The notes under the pieces were generated by a model. It was not told where the DNA came from, made no database searches, and saw only the letters and a list, made by a program, of their open reading frames with translations. A stretch of DNA of 64,000 nt from Planktothrix sp. FACHB-1365. Lineage in GTDB: Bacteria; Cyanobacteriota; Cyanobacteriia; Cyanobacteriales; Microcoleaceae. Position 1 is the first letter of the stretch, and each line of letters begins with the position of its first letter. The stretch covers positions 1 to 64,000 of the forward strand of contig NZ_JACJSC010000011.1 in assembly GCF_014697575.1 (NCBI RefSeq), written 5' to 3'. This document shows, in pieces, positions 1-8,009 of the stretch. The translations under genes and the position numbers were made by a program.

Positions 1-117
1 CGACTATTTGAATCAGTTGAGCAGTTAGAAGAGTTGTTACATAAATTATTAAATGAAGGAGAGCTAATCATTAATTGGTCTCGTAAAATTAAAAATAAGG
101 GCAATGCTGTTTATTAA
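1..117 (+). CDS. C-terminal end of an unidentified protein, cut by the window edge
   Basis: The frame starting at base 1 is open for 38 codons (RLFESVEQ... to ...NKGNAVY) and stops at TAA 115-117. It is Leu/Glu/Lys-rich and probably helical. I do not recognise it. It could be the end of the preceding gene or the remains of the missing N-terminal half of the CHAT protein that follows in another frame; known CHAT relatives have a long N-terminal region before the ERYPKAE segment, but this piece does not obviously match it. Confidence 0.4.
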   Translation, partial: RLFESVEQLEELLHKLLNEGELIINWSRKIKNKGNAVY

Positions 118-120
118 ATC

Positions 121-137
121 AAGCTGCGTAGCAGCTT
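121..137. repeat. Perfect 7-bp hairpin at the break before the CHAT gene
   Basis: AAGCTGC at 121-127 and GCAGCTT at 131-137 are exact inverted repeats around GTA. The TAG inside it (129-131) is the stop that closes the CHAT reading frame upstream. It lies exactly where the CHAT protein loses its expected N-terminal part, so it may be a small inserted palindrome; that is inference. Confidence 0.5.
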
Positions 138-233
138 ATATTAGAACGTTACCCTAAAGCAGAAATTAGTGTCGGTGCGCCCAAATTTAAACAAGTAACA
201 ACAGCCAAAGTTGCTAATAATCAGGTTAAGATT

Positions 234-1352
234 TTGGCAATTTTGGGCAATGATGACGGGATTAATGTTGAAGCAGATCGAAACTTTTTAAATTCTATTC
301 CGGGTGCTAAAGTTGAGTTTTTAGTTAAACCTAACCGCCAAGAACTCAACGATCAACTCTGGGAACAGTCTTGGGATATTCTCTTTTTTGCCGGACATAG
401 CCGCACAGAAGGGGAGACAGGAATTCTATATATTAATAAGACTGAGAGTTTAACAATTCCTGACTTAAGATATGCGTTAAAAAAAGCTATTGAAAAAGGC
501 TTACAACTGGCTATTTTTAACTCCTGTGATGGTTTGGGGTTAGCTCAAGATTTAGCTGATTTGAATCTACCTCAAATGATTGTCATGCGAGAACCTGTTC
601 CTGACAAAGTAGCACAGGAATTTTTAAAATATTTTCTGGGTTCTTTTTCAGGGGGTCAGTCGTTTTATTTAGCAGTTAAGGAAGCGCGGGAAAGATTGCA
701 AGGTTTAGAAAGTCATTTTCCTTGTGCGAGTTGGTTGCCTGTAATCTGTCAAAATGTTGCTAAATTACCGCCTACTTGGATTGAACTACAGGCTACTCAA
801 CATTATTCTGATAGAGATTCATCACTTTTACAACCAGAAAATGATAATGAGTATAAACCTCCATTAATATTGTCAAAAAATAATATATTGTCTGGGTTAA
901 CTCAATGGCTTCAAAAAAAATATACAAGAATAGCAGATAATCAAAGCATAACAAAGTTACCTGAATATTGTCCTTGCTGTGGGGTATCAATAAATTACAC
1001 AAATTACGCTCACAAGTATGTAATTAATTGGGATGAAGACAAGAGAGAATTTAGAGTTGAACTTTTCTTGAGATGTGTTTATGATGGTTATGAATTACAT
1101 CATCTACTTAAGCGCTTGCCGTTGTCTATAGCGCAAGACTCTTTTTGTTCTTGTGGATCAAAGTTATCTTTATCAAATCACACTATTCGACGTTCGGGTG
1201 ATGAATTTGAGTTTGAGGGTATTTATATATGCCTAGTTTGCAGGAAAGAACAGCGTAGAATTTTCAATGATTTGAAGCGGAGGATCTATAATTCCTGGAA
1301 AAATATTAACAGTATAGAAATTAGACCAACAGGTGTGAAATATAAACAATAA
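234..1352 (+). CDS. CHAT-domain (caspase-like) protein with C-terminal zinc-binding region, N-terminus apparently lost
   Basis: Residues 1-182 match the CHAT caspase-like fold: ILFFAGHS supplies the catalytic His (H55) and FNSCDG the catalytic Cys (C98), followed by the usual VMREPVPD and FPCASWLPVICQN segments. Residues ~243-340 add a Cys-rich part (CPCC at 246-249, CSC at 305-307, CLVC at 333-336), probably a zinc ribbon, not usual for the family. The start shown is TTG; the frame is open back to base 132, where ERYPKAE, a segment internal in relatives, can be read. So the gene seems to have lost its N-terminal part. CHAT proteins act as proteases in separase-like, signalling or anti-phage cell-death roles; the partner here is unknown. 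It is 13 bp upstream of a DUF433 gene on the same strand. Confidence 0.75.
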   Translation: MAILGNDDGINVEADRNFLNSIPGAKVEFLVKPNRQELNDQLWEQSWDILFFAGHSRTEGETGILYINKTESLTIPDLRYALKKAIEKGLQLAIFNSCDGLGLAQDLADLNLPQMIVMREPVPDKVAQEFLKYFLGSFSGGQSFYLAVKEARERLQGLESHFPCASWLPVICQNVAKLPPTWIELQATQHYSDRDSSLLQPENDNEYKPPLILSKNNILSGLTQWLQKKYTRIADNQSITKLPEYCPCCGVSINYTNYAHKYVINWDEDKREFRVELFLRCVYDGYELHHLLKRLPLSIAQDSFCSCGSKLSLSNHTIRRSGDEFEFEGIYICLVCRKEQRRIFNDLKRRIYNSWKNINSIEIRPTGVKYKQ

Positions 1353-1365
1353 AAGGATATAACCC

Positions 1366-1737
1366 ATGTCAACAGCCAAACTAACAGATTATTTCAACTT
1401 CCTCACTCCCGATGATATTCGACTGAAAGGTACAAGAATTGGCATCGAAACTATCCTTTATGAATATATTGATCGCAGTTGCACTCCCGAAGAAATTGCC
1501 CAAACCTACCCCTCGCTAACCTTAGAACAAGTCTATGCGACAATTCTCTATTACCTACAGAACAAAGAAACGATTAGCAATTACCTAAAAAATTGGATAG
1601 AACACGGTCATAAAATGAGAGAACAACAGCGTCTCAATCCTCCACCAGTATCAGAAAAACTTCGGCAATTGAGAGCCACTAGACAAGCCCAAAAGTCAAT
1701 CGAGTCAATTTACCCGACAGCAAACTCAGTAAATTGA
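1366..1737 (+). CDS. DUF433 family protein (antitoxin-like), no toxin partner
   Basis: 123 residues. The first ~75 (DYFNFLTPDDIRLKGTRIG, then YPSLTLEQVYATILYYL) fit DUF433, a winged-helix-like family usually paired with DUF5615 PIN-like toxins. AAAGGA lies 9 bases before the ATG. No DUF5615 gene follows. The last residues (from about SIESIYPTA) are read out of the start of a duplicated ~304-bp segment, antisense to a broken xisI, so the natural C-terminus was probably replaced when that segment arrived. Spaced 13 bp from the CHAT gene, it could be co-transcribed with it. Confidence 0.7.
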   Translation: MSTAKLTDYFNFLTPDDIRLKGTRIGIETILYEYIDRSCTPEEIAQTYPSLTLEQVYATILYYLQNKETISNYLKNWIEHGHKMREQQRLNPPPVSEKLRQLRATRQAQKSIESIYPTANSVN

Positions 1738-1989
1738 CGAATATAAGGAGCTTTAAACGCTAAAACAATATCCTCTTTAGCAACTCCCGCAGCGACCAAC
1801 TCATTCGCTATTCCTGTTTCTGTTCTATCCCTCTGAATCCAAATTTTACCATCTTTTATATAGAAACCGGGTTTTTGCAGTTAACTTGACCTCACAAATT
1901 GAGTTTTGTTGAAAAACCCGGTTTCTTGACTTTTTGCAGTTAACTTGACTGTACAATTTCAGTTTTATTGAAAAACCCGGTTTCTTGAC
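1685..1989. repeat. ~304-bp direct repeat, copy 1
   Basis: From AAGCCCAAAA to the TTTCTTGACT near 1989 this segment recurs at 2950-3252, in register (offset 1265) for its first part with a few substitutions, diverging more near its right end. It contains the 3' end of xisI on the minus strand and then alternating GAAACCGGGTTT / AAACCCGGTTTC motifs spaced by TTGACT-type spacers. The two copies enclose the small-protein/HNH pair. Confidence 0.85.
1710..1865 (-). pseudogene. xisI: xisI fragment, C-terminal half only (copy 1)
   Basis: The minus strand reads FYIKDGKIWIQRD... and ...EDIVLAFKAPYIRQFTEF then AVG and TAA (1710-1712). This matches the C-terminal ~50 residues of XisI, the fdxN-element excision controlling factor family (full length about 110). 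The frame runs straight into the GAAACCGGGTTT repeat at 1863 and no N-terminal half or xisH is present, so it is dead. A near-identical fragment is at 2975-3130. Confidence 0.75.
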
Positions 1990-2039
1990 TCCATTTCTAC
2001 TTATATGAAATCCCTAAATGTTTGCTACAAATCCCCCCT

Positions 2040-2067
2040 GTAGAGACGTTGCATGCAACGTCTCTAC
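2040..2067. repeat. 28-bp perfect palindrome
   Basis: GTAGAGACGTTGCA at 2040-2053 is followed at once by its reverse complement TGCAACGTCTCTAC at 2054-2067. A closely related palindrome sits inside the tnpB gene at 54983-55010, so this is a dispersed palindromic repeat. The rest of 1990-2244 shows no gene; it is AT-rich apart from the G-run after the palindrome. Confidence 0.85.
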
Positions 2068-2244
2068 AGGGGGGTTGGGGGGGATCATCTGTAGCGTTCA
2101 TAATGGGATTTCATATTAGCTAAATTTCTGTTAAAATATAACTACTTTCCATTTCACACCCCTATCTATTGAAATATTAGAAAATCGCGGCTTATCAGAA
2201 TTTGCTAGAGTTAAGTTAGTGCTTTGTATTGGAGCAGCAAAATT

Positions 2245-2481
2245 ATGATCCAAGTAATGATTAGCCCACAGTCCTTACTGGAAACAGGCATTAAAGTTGA
2301 GAAAGTTGATCACCTTCGACTCTTCAAATTTAGCGACGAGTTACAATCTAACCTCGAAGATTTGCTAGAAAAAAACAAGACAGGTTCGCTAACCCTAGAA
2401 GAAGAGGCAGAACTCAATGCCATCGGGGAACTTGACCGCATCTTTACCTACCTCAATTCCCTCTTGATTGCCGAGCAATGA
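2245..2481 (+). CDS. Small acidic helical protein, coupled to an HNH nuclease
   Basis: From the ATG at 2245 (GGAG 10 bases before) the protein has 78 residues. The second half, LEDLLEKNKTGSLTLEEEAE, is helical and acidic. An earlier TTG at 2224 is possible but has no ribosome site. Its TGA overlaps the ATG of the next gene (ATGA, 2478-2481), so the two are translationally coupled. Similar short proteins sit before HNH genes in other cyanobacteria (from memory); whether it inhibits or guides the nuclease is unknown. Confidence 0.65.
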   Translation: MIQVMISPQSLLETGIKVEKVDHLRLFKFSDELQSNLEDLLEKNKTGSLTLEEEAELNAIGELDRIFTYLNSLLIAEQ

Positions 2482-2933
2482 CTATTAATGAATTGACCAG
2501 GCAACTCGTGCGGAAACGCGCAGGCTACCTGTGCGAATATTGCCACTCTCCAGAGAAAATTAGCACCTCTCGTTTCACCATCGATCACATCCAACCGCGC
2601 TCTCTAGGTGGCTCTGACAATTCTGATAACCTGGCTTTAGCTTGTAGCCGATGTAACCAGCGTCGTTATAACTTCATTGTGGGTCGGGATGTGGAAACCT
2701 CAGCAATTCTGCCTTTATTTAATCCCCGTCAACAGCAGTGGTCTGACCACTTCATCTGGAATGCAGAGGGTACGGAGATTGTCGGCACAACTCCTATCGG
2801 TCGAGCCACTTGTGAGCGTCTTGACCTCAACGACGAGCGCTATAGAGGAGAACGTTCTATCCAAGAAGCCCGTGCGCTATGGGTTCAGGCTGGCTGGCAT
2901 CCTCCCTCAGAAGATCCCCGGCAGCTTGAGTAA
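2478..2933 (+). CDS. HNH endonuclease
   Basis: 151 residues. A standard HNH/zinc core is visible: CEYC (C19, C22), TIDHIQPRSLGG (D36-H37), then NLALACSRCN with C56, C59 and N60. The C-terminal part (FNPRQQQWSDHF, TPIGRATCERLDLN) is typical of the small stand-alone HNH proteins of cyanobacteria. It should be a metal-dependent DNA nuclease. It overlaps the preceding gene by 4 bp and ends just before the second copy of the 304-bp repeat, so the pair sits in a repeat-bounded cassette. Confidence 0.8.
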   Translation: MTINELTRQLVRKRAGYLCEYCHSPEKISTSRFTIDHIQPRSLGGSDNSDNLALACSRCNQRRYNFIVGRDVETSAILPLFNPRQQQWSDHFIWNAEGTEIVGTTPIGRATCERLDLNDERYRGERSIQEARALWVQAGWHPPSEDPRQLE

Positions 2934-2949
2934 GCAGATTTGTCCGCAC

Positions 2950-3252
2950 AAGCCCAAAAATCAATCGAGTCAATTTACCCCACAGCAAACTCAGTAAATT
3001 GACGAATATAAGGGGCTTTAAACGCTAAAACAATATCCTCTTTAGCAACTCCCGCAGCGACCAACTCATTCGCTATTCCTGTTTCTGTTCTATCCCTCTG
3101 AATCCAAATTTTACCATCTTTTATATAGAAACCGGGTTTTTGCAGTTAGCTTGACTTCACAAATTGAGTTTTGTTGAAAAACCCGGTTTCTTGACTTTTT
3201 GTTGTTAGCTTGACTAGAAATTAAGATTTATTGAAAAACCTGGTTTCTTGAT
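2950..3252. repeat. ~304-bp direct repeat, copy 2
   Basis: Second copy of the 1685-1989 segment. It begins 16 bp after the HNH stop and ends on the stop codon of the aldehyde dehydrogenase gene. Copy 2 differs at scattered positions, e.g. GGGGCTTT for GGAGCTTT, and its last AAACCTGGTTTC motif is mutated. Confidence 0.85.
2975..3130 (-). pseudogene. xisI: xisI fragment, C-terminal half only (copy 2)
   Basis: Same truncated reading as 1710-1865: KDGKIWIQRD to EFAVG with TAA at 2975-2977, broken at its 5' side by the GAAACCGGGTTT repeat. Both copies are broken at the same point, so the gene was already interrupted when the segment was duplicated. Confidence 0.75.
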
Positions 3253-4724
3253 TAAAGCTTGATTGTCACCGTCTTAATTTCGGTGTATTGTTGCAAACCG
3301 TATTCGCCTAATTCGCGCCCAATTCCAGATTGTTTAAATCCGCCAAAGGGTGCAGCCGCATCGAAAACATCATAACAATTGACCCAAACTGTACCCGCCC
3401 GCAGACTGTTAGCAATAGTATGAGCTTTAGTAATATCTTGCGTCCAAACCGCCGCAGCCAGACCATAAATGGTATTATTAGCTCGTTCAACCACCTCGTT
3501 GATATCTTTAAACTTGATAATACTCATCACCGGCCCAAAGATTTCTTCTTGAGCAATCTTCATCTCATCCCGAACATTTGCGAAAACAGTAGGCTCGATA
3601 AAGAAACCGCGATCGCCGACACGATGACCCCCGCATAACATCTGGGCATCTTCTCGTATACCAGATTCAATGTAGCCCATCACCTTATTAAACTGCTCTT
3701 GATCCACCTGCGGCCCTTGCTGAGTGTTAGCATCAAAAGGATCGCCGACGACTCGTTGTTTAGCACGTTCAACGGTTTTGGCGACAAACTCGTCATAGCA
3801 TTTTTCTTCCACGAACACCCGCGACCCCGCACAGCAGCATTGTCCTTGGTTAAAAAATAGACCAAAGTGAGTTCCTTCGATGGCTGCATCCATATTGGCA
3901 TCGGCAAAAATAATATTAGGACTCTTACCGCCCAATTCCAATGTGACACGCTTCAAATTGCTTTTAGCAGCAGCTTCCATAATTAAATGTCCCACTTCCG
4001 TTGATCCTGTAAAAGCAACCTTATCAATGTCATGATGGTGAGAAATTGCTGCCCCGGCTGTTGGCCCGTAGCCCGATAAAATGTTAACGACACCGGGAGG
4101 AAAACCCGCTTCAACGATTAGTTCACCGATCCGTAATGCTGATAAAGGAGTTTGTTCGGCGGTTTTAAGTACAACTGTATTCCCGGTTGCTAAGGCTGGC
4201 GCTAACTTCCAAGCCTGCATTAACAGAGGGAAATTCCAGGGGATAATCTGACCGACTACACCGATGGGTTCATGGCGGGTATAACAGAAATAAGAACCGT
4301 TAATCGGAATGGTTTTGCCTTGAATTTTATCAGCCCACCCAGCATAATAACGATAGCAAGCAATAACCAAGGGCAAATCAATATTCAGTGAATCCGTCAC
4401 AGGTTTACCATTATCCAAGGATTCTAACTGTGCCAATTCCAAAATATTTTGTTCAATTAAATCTGCTAATTTGTACAGCAGTTCGCCCCGTTTCGTTGCT
4501 GACATTTTTGGCCAATTGCCACGGGTAAACGCCGTTCTTGCCGCTTTAACAGCCTGATCAACATCAGAGGAGTCAGCCTCAGCTACATCACAGATGATCT
4601 CACCTGTCGTGGGGTTAATGGTCTCAAAGCGACGACCCGAAACGCTATTCACCCATTCATTATTGATCAGTAATTGAGTTGGCCCAATTTTCACTTTTTG
4701 ATCGGGTCTGATCGATGTCACCAT
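3252..4724 (-). CDS. NAD(P)-dependent aldehyde dehydrogenase
   Basis: 490 residues, full length for class 1/2 ALDH. The cofactor-site PWNFP (162-166) and GSTEVG (240-245), general-base Glu263 in LELGGKSPN and nucleophile Cys297 in [10 protein letters not shown] are all present. It oxidises an aldehyde to the acid; in cyanobacteria close relatives include apocarotenal and retinal-type dehydrogenases, so a carotenoid-derived aldehyde is a reasonable guess, not shown. The start ATG has AAAGGA 8 bases upstream. The gene is monocistronic. Confidence 0.9.
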   Translation of the reverse strand: MVTSIRPDQKVKIGPTQLLINNEWVNSVSGRRFETINPTTGEIICDVAEADSSDVDQAVKAARTAFTRGNWPKMSATKRGELLYKLADLIEQNILELAQLESLDNGKPVTDSLNIDLPLVIACYRYYAGWADKIQGKTIPINGSYFCYTRHEPIGVVGQIIPWNFPLLMQAWKLAPALATGNTVVLKTAEQTPLSALRIGELIVEAGFPPGVVNILSGYGPTAGAAISHHHDIDKVAFTGSTEVGHLIMEAAAKSNLKRVTLELGGKSPNIIFADANMDAAIEGTHFGLFFNQGQCCCAGSRVFVEEKCYDEFVAKTVERAKQRVVGDPFDANTQQGPQVDQEQFNKVMGYIESGIREDAQMLCGGHRVGDRGFFIEPTVFANVRDEMKIAQEEIFGPVMSIIKFKDINEVVERANNTIYGLAAAVWTQDITKAHTIANSLRAGTVWVNCYDVFDAAAPFGGFKQSGIGRELGEYGLQQYTEIKTVTIKL

Positions 4725-4861
4725 GATTTATTCCTTTATTAAAATTGAAGTTTTGATCTCCTATAATTTTCGTTAATTGAAACCCCATTTTGGCAAATCT
4801 TAATACAAATTTCATCATGTTTAATTAATAAAAAGTCAGTATTTATGCGGATATAAGCAGA

Positions 4862-5293
4862 TTAAATGGGTAAAAATTGAGGATCTAAGGTTTGTTCTAA
4901 GGTATAAGGACAGACTTCGGGAAAGATTTGTTCACCGAGTTTTGTTTCTCGAATAGCTAAGGCTAATCCTAATTCATAAGCATCGGGTAAAATTTGATTC
5001 AAATAAGCCTTTAAACTCGGACTATCTTGTAATAAAAATTTAATTTGAATGCGTTGTTCTCGAATGGTTCCCAACCAACTATTCGTTCGTTTATCAAGTT
5101 GAAATTGCCATTTTAACAAATGTCCTAAGAGAATCCCTAATCGATTTCTCAGTTCTTGTCGTTCTTTTCGTCCCAAGGCTTCGATTTCCTCAATTAAATT
5201 CAGTGTATCTAACTGTTGCCATTGTTGAGTTTTCAGAAGATTTACTTGATCTTCTATCCAACTCTGAAAATCGGTTTCATATAAATTAGTCAT
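4862..5293 (-). CDS. DUF29 family protein
   Basis: 143 residues with the DUF29 pattern: YETDFQSWIEDQVNLLK, NLIEEIEALGRKERQELRNR, LLGHLLKWQFQ and the PSLKAYL/YELGLALA stretch. All-helical, function unknown; the family is expanded in cyanobacteria. It starts 10 bp after the GTPase gene, so they are probably one operon. A second DUF29 member is at 16061-16531. Confidence 0.85.
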   Translation of the reverse strand: MTNLYETDFQSWIEDQVNLLKTQQWQQLDTLNLIEEIEALGRKERQELRNRLGILLGHLLKWQFQLDKRTNSWLGTIREQRIQIKFLLQDSPSLKAYLNQILPDAYELGLALAIRETKLGEQIFPEVCPYTLEQTLDPQFLPI

Positions 5294-5303
5294 CGTTTAT
5301 CCT

Positions 5304-6623
5304 CTATTTTGATTCATTAATTCCTTTAAACCGTTCTTTTGCTGTTTTGAATGCTTCTTCCATAACAACTTGAATTCTTTGCGGATCTGGTTTTTTTCCT
5401 CCCATTAAATCCCCAAAATAAACACAAGCTCCTTCCCCTAATGCCCAAGTATAAGCAGCAGCCCAAGACGCAGCAATAACACTGCCAAAACCGGGAATAA
5501 ATTTAATTAATTCTCGACCGATCATTTGGGCTAAAAATCCTCCAGCGATCGCACTGACTAAGCCGCCTGCTTGAGAGGGATTTAAAGTTTTTCCATAAAG
5601 ATTTCCTAATAACACCACCAGAGAAACTTGTAAGGCTGTTAATACGGGCATCGTAGCAAAGGGAAGGGGAACGGCGGCAACGGTTGCCGCCATAATACTA
5701 AAAGCTAAAATATACCGTCTTCCCACATCTCGATAGATATTTCCCAGTTGATCGTTAACCTCTCCATTTAATAATTGATGAATCGTTCTGGCTTCAGCTT
5801 CAGGGAGCAAATCGGCTAAGGTATCTCGCAAAGCTTCTAAGCCATAAAATACAGGGGTATAGCCATCTTCTTCTAAGGTAAAATCAATTAAAACAGCCTG
5901 ATCATATAACCCTTTAAAGGCTAATTTTAATTCTGCAAAGGCTCGATTAATATCTTCAAAATCAGGGGGATAAATCCGATGGTTATCAATGTGGGGAGGA
6001 TAAAGTTCATGGAGACAAGTAACGGCTAATAAACAAGGAATATTAGGATATTTTTTCCGTAAGCTTTGGGCAATTGTTCGTAACGTATCGGTGGCAAAAT
6101 CGTTAATTTTAACCGTTAGAATTAAAACTCTTGCTCCTGGGCTTTCTTGTTGTAAATCCCCAATTAATTCTTGAATAATCAGATCAGTATTTTGATTAAT
6201 ATCCCCTAAGCCAACGGTATCTTTAAAAATCAGTAAGGGTAAATCATTAGAGGGATAGGCATAACGTTCAGTGTGTTGAGTATGAGGACGAAATCCTTGA
6301 CCCACAATTTCGGCTGAAACCCCGGTTAACCCTCGAACAATTGAGCTTTTTCCCGCTTGAGGTTTGCCAATTAATAAGGCTTCTGTGGTGGGAAGTTCTG
6401 CCCGAACCTTTTCTAAAATCTCAGCAATTTGAGTTTCATTAACACTAAACCATTGGACAACGGTTTGAGCTATTTGGTCAGTCGGGAAAAGTCCTTTAAG
6501 TTGTTGGGTTGTCCAACTCCAACCGGCTGCAATTCCATCCATCCAAGAGGAATTAACAGAGGTTGATTGATTGGGCGTTTCAGACACCGGGGAGGAGATT
6601 TGAGAATCCGGGGTTTCAGTCAT
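5304..6623 (-). CDS. Era/YcjF-like GTPase with C-terminal membrane (DUF697-type) domain
   Basis: 439 residues. P-loop GKPQAGKSS at 86-94, switch II DTVGLGD at 135-141; the base-recognition motif is degenerate (VTCLHE, ~201-206, instead of NKxD). From ~310 there are hydrophobic glycine-rich helices (LAFSIMAATVAAVPLPFATM, GGLVSAIAGGFLAQMIGREL, FGSVIAASWAAAYTWALGEG) as in DUF697 proteins, which attach such GTPases to membranes. The first ~50 residues are low-complexity. Likely a membrane-associated GTPase of unknown process. Confidence 0.8.
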   Translation of the reverse strand: MTETPDSQISSPVSETPNQSTSVNSSWMDGIAAGWSWTTQQLKGLFPTDQIAQTVVQWFSVNETQIAEILEKVRAELPTTEALLIGKPQAGKSSIVRGLTGVSAEIVGQGFRPHTQHTERYAYPSNDLPLLIFKDTVGLGDINQNTDLIIQELIGDLQQESPGARVLILTVKINDFATDTLRTIAQSLRKKYPNIPCLLAVTCLHELYPPHIDNHRIYPPDFEDINRAFAELKLAFKGLYDQAVLIDFTLEEDGYTPVFYGLEALRDTLADLLPEAEARTIHQLLNGEVNDQLGNIYRDVGRRYILAFSIMAATVAAVPLPFATMPVLTALQVSLVVLLGNLYGKTLNPSQAGGLVSAIAGGFLAQMIGRELIKFIPGFGSVIAASWAAAYTWALGEGACVYFGDLMGGKKPDPQRIQVVMEEAFKTAKERFKGINESK

Positions 6624-6737
6624 AGGTCAAGTTTGATATTCTCTACTTTGATTCTAGTTTAAGGTTAAAATCCTATTCCTCGGTTTCGGTTATCCTCCCC
6701 TGTTTCCCCCCGAATTCAGACCCATAAAATAAAATCA

Positions 6738-6756
6738 GGGTAGGTATCACCTACCC
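6738..6756 (-). terminator. Rho-independent terminator of the WG-protein pair
   Basis: GGGTAGGT and ACCTACCC form a perfect 8-bp stem around a 3-base loop; on the minus strand it is followed by TGATTTTATTTT. It lies 48 bp after the stop of the second WG gene. Confidence 0.75.
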
Positions 6757-6803
6757 CAGCTTTTTAACCCTATATTTTCTCATTTAACCAATATTTGATG
6801 GTT

Positions 6804-7085
6804 TTATTCTCGATAGCCGGGACGAGTGGTAACGTTGGGATCACGATAGGTTTCGTGATGGGTTTTGGGCTGACGAAATAAGTTTGCTAAACCAATTAAC
6901 CCTAGAAGTCCTAACCAACCCCAGTTATTATTATCATCTCTTGTTTCTTGAAATGGAGTCGTATCAATAGTAGGACTATTAGGATTAGTTTGAGCTTGAG
7001 CCGGTAAGGAAGCCGGAAATATAGCTAAACTTAAAGCAATCATTCCTGTACCCAAAAGCTGTTGCACAGACGGTTTAATTCTCAT
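6804..7085 (-). CDS. Small secreted protein with WGWLGLLGLIGL motif (second of pair)
   Basis: 93 residues: signal peptide (LSLAIFPASLPAQAQT, cleavage near residue 32), a short Asn/Asp-rich linker, then NWGWLGLLGLIGLANLF and a charged tail. This is the architecture of the small cyanobacterial WG-motif proteins, where the hydrophobic segment could be a sorting or membrane anchor. GAGGAT precedes the ATG. It lies 15 bp after its paralogue, so the pair is an operon ending at the terminator at 6738. Confidence 0.7.
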   Translation of the reverse strand: MRIKPSVQQLLGTGMIALSLAIFPASLPAQAQTNPNSPTIDTTPFQETRDDNNNWGWLGLLGLIGLANLFRQPKTHHETYRDPNVTTRPGYRE

Positions 7086-7100
7086 GAGTAATCCTCTATT

Positions 7101-7388
7101 TTAGTAGCGGTTTGCGGCTTCATCTGTGGTGCGATAACGGGGGGCTGGATCTTCATTTTTACGAGCTAAACCACCTAAACCAATTAAACCGAGCAGACCC
7201 AGCCAACCCCAATCAAAATCTCGATCTCCTGCGGTTTGGGTGTAGGTTGTATTGGTGTTATCTGTGCCTGTTGTGCCTGTATCTGTGGGTGTGGTTTGAG
7301 CAGAAGCAGACAGTGTAGACGGCAGAACTGCTAAACTTAAAGCTAAGGCAGTAGCACTCACTAATTTGGGTAAAGAATTCAGTTTCAT
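7101..7388 (-). CDS. Small secreted protein with WGWLGLLGLIGL motif (first of pair)
   Basis: 95 residues: signal peptide (ALALSLAVLPSTLSASAQT), a Thr-rich linker, then DWGWLGLLGLIGLGGLARK. It is a tandem paralogue of the downstream gene: signal peptide and motif are conserved, linker and tail are not. AAGGAG lies 9 bases before the ATG. Function unknown; an extracytoplasmic or envelope role is inferred from the signal sequence. Confidence 0.7.
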   Translation of the reverse strand: MKLNSLPKLVSATALALSLAVLPSTLSASAQTTPTDTGTTGTDNTNTTYTQTAGDRDFDWGWLGLLGLIGLGGLARKNEDPAPRYRTTDEAANRY

Positions 7389-7554
7389 GAATTAATCTCC
7401 TTGGATATTCGCTCGGTTAAGATGTGAATCAACGATTTAGAATTAAAATCGGGCTTCAACAATGTAAGCGATGTTTTAAATGTAGGGGATTTGTCTGCCT
7501 ATTTCCTCCCTCTTTAGCCATAACATAAAGTCAAGTACAGTTAACACTAAAGAG

Positions 7555-7690
7555 ATAGCTAGGGAACACCGAACAGGGAACACCGAACAGGGAACAGGGG
7601 GAAAAGAAAATAGGGAATAGGTAATAGAGGGGATAGGAAAAAGTTATTAGGTATCCGATCAATTATTTATAGCAAATATTTAAGGATGGA
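7555..7690. repeat. Dispersed ~120-bp repeat, copy 1
   Basis: Within the geneless 7389-8009 stretch. It begins with tandem GGGAACACCGAACA units, then AATAGGGAATAGG, GATAGGAAAAAGT, CAATTATTTATAGCAAA and ATTTAAGG. The same order of elements recurs downstream of speA at 57485-57610. Nothing else in 7389-8009 looks like a gene; 7690-7760 is AT-rich. Confidence 0.7.
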
Positions 7691-8009
7691 ATATAAAATA
7701 TTTCTACCTAATAAGAAATTCTTTCTTAAACCAGTTTTTGTCAGATTATAAAAGCCTGAGAGTTAGAGGTCAGCTTCATCAAGCAACCTTCAAGCCCTAA
7801 ATCGATGCGCGACGGTGCAAATCCCAAAATTTAAGCTAATATGGCTAAATCAAGAACCTTGAATCTCAGTTGATATTGGCAAAATTGAGAGATCATCATT
7901 GTTGATTCTCAATGATACATCAACTGAGTTTAAGGTGAATAGTATGCTAATAGTAGCGTACTTGTTTGCAAGTCGTGTTAGTGTTGAGGTAGCACAATTT
8001 AACATACTC

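Noticed and set aside
2677-2997. 106-codon frame inside the HNH gene
   Set aside because: It is out of frame with the clear HNH motifs and continues into the duplicated segment; a shadow.
1710-3130. xisI as evidence of an active fdxN-type excision element
   Set aside because: Both copies lack the N-terminal half and there is no xisH or recombinase; these are dead fragments.
3330-3638. Plus-strand frame antisense to the aldehyde dehydrogenase
   Set aside because: No motif, no ribosome site, lies fully within a well-supported gene.
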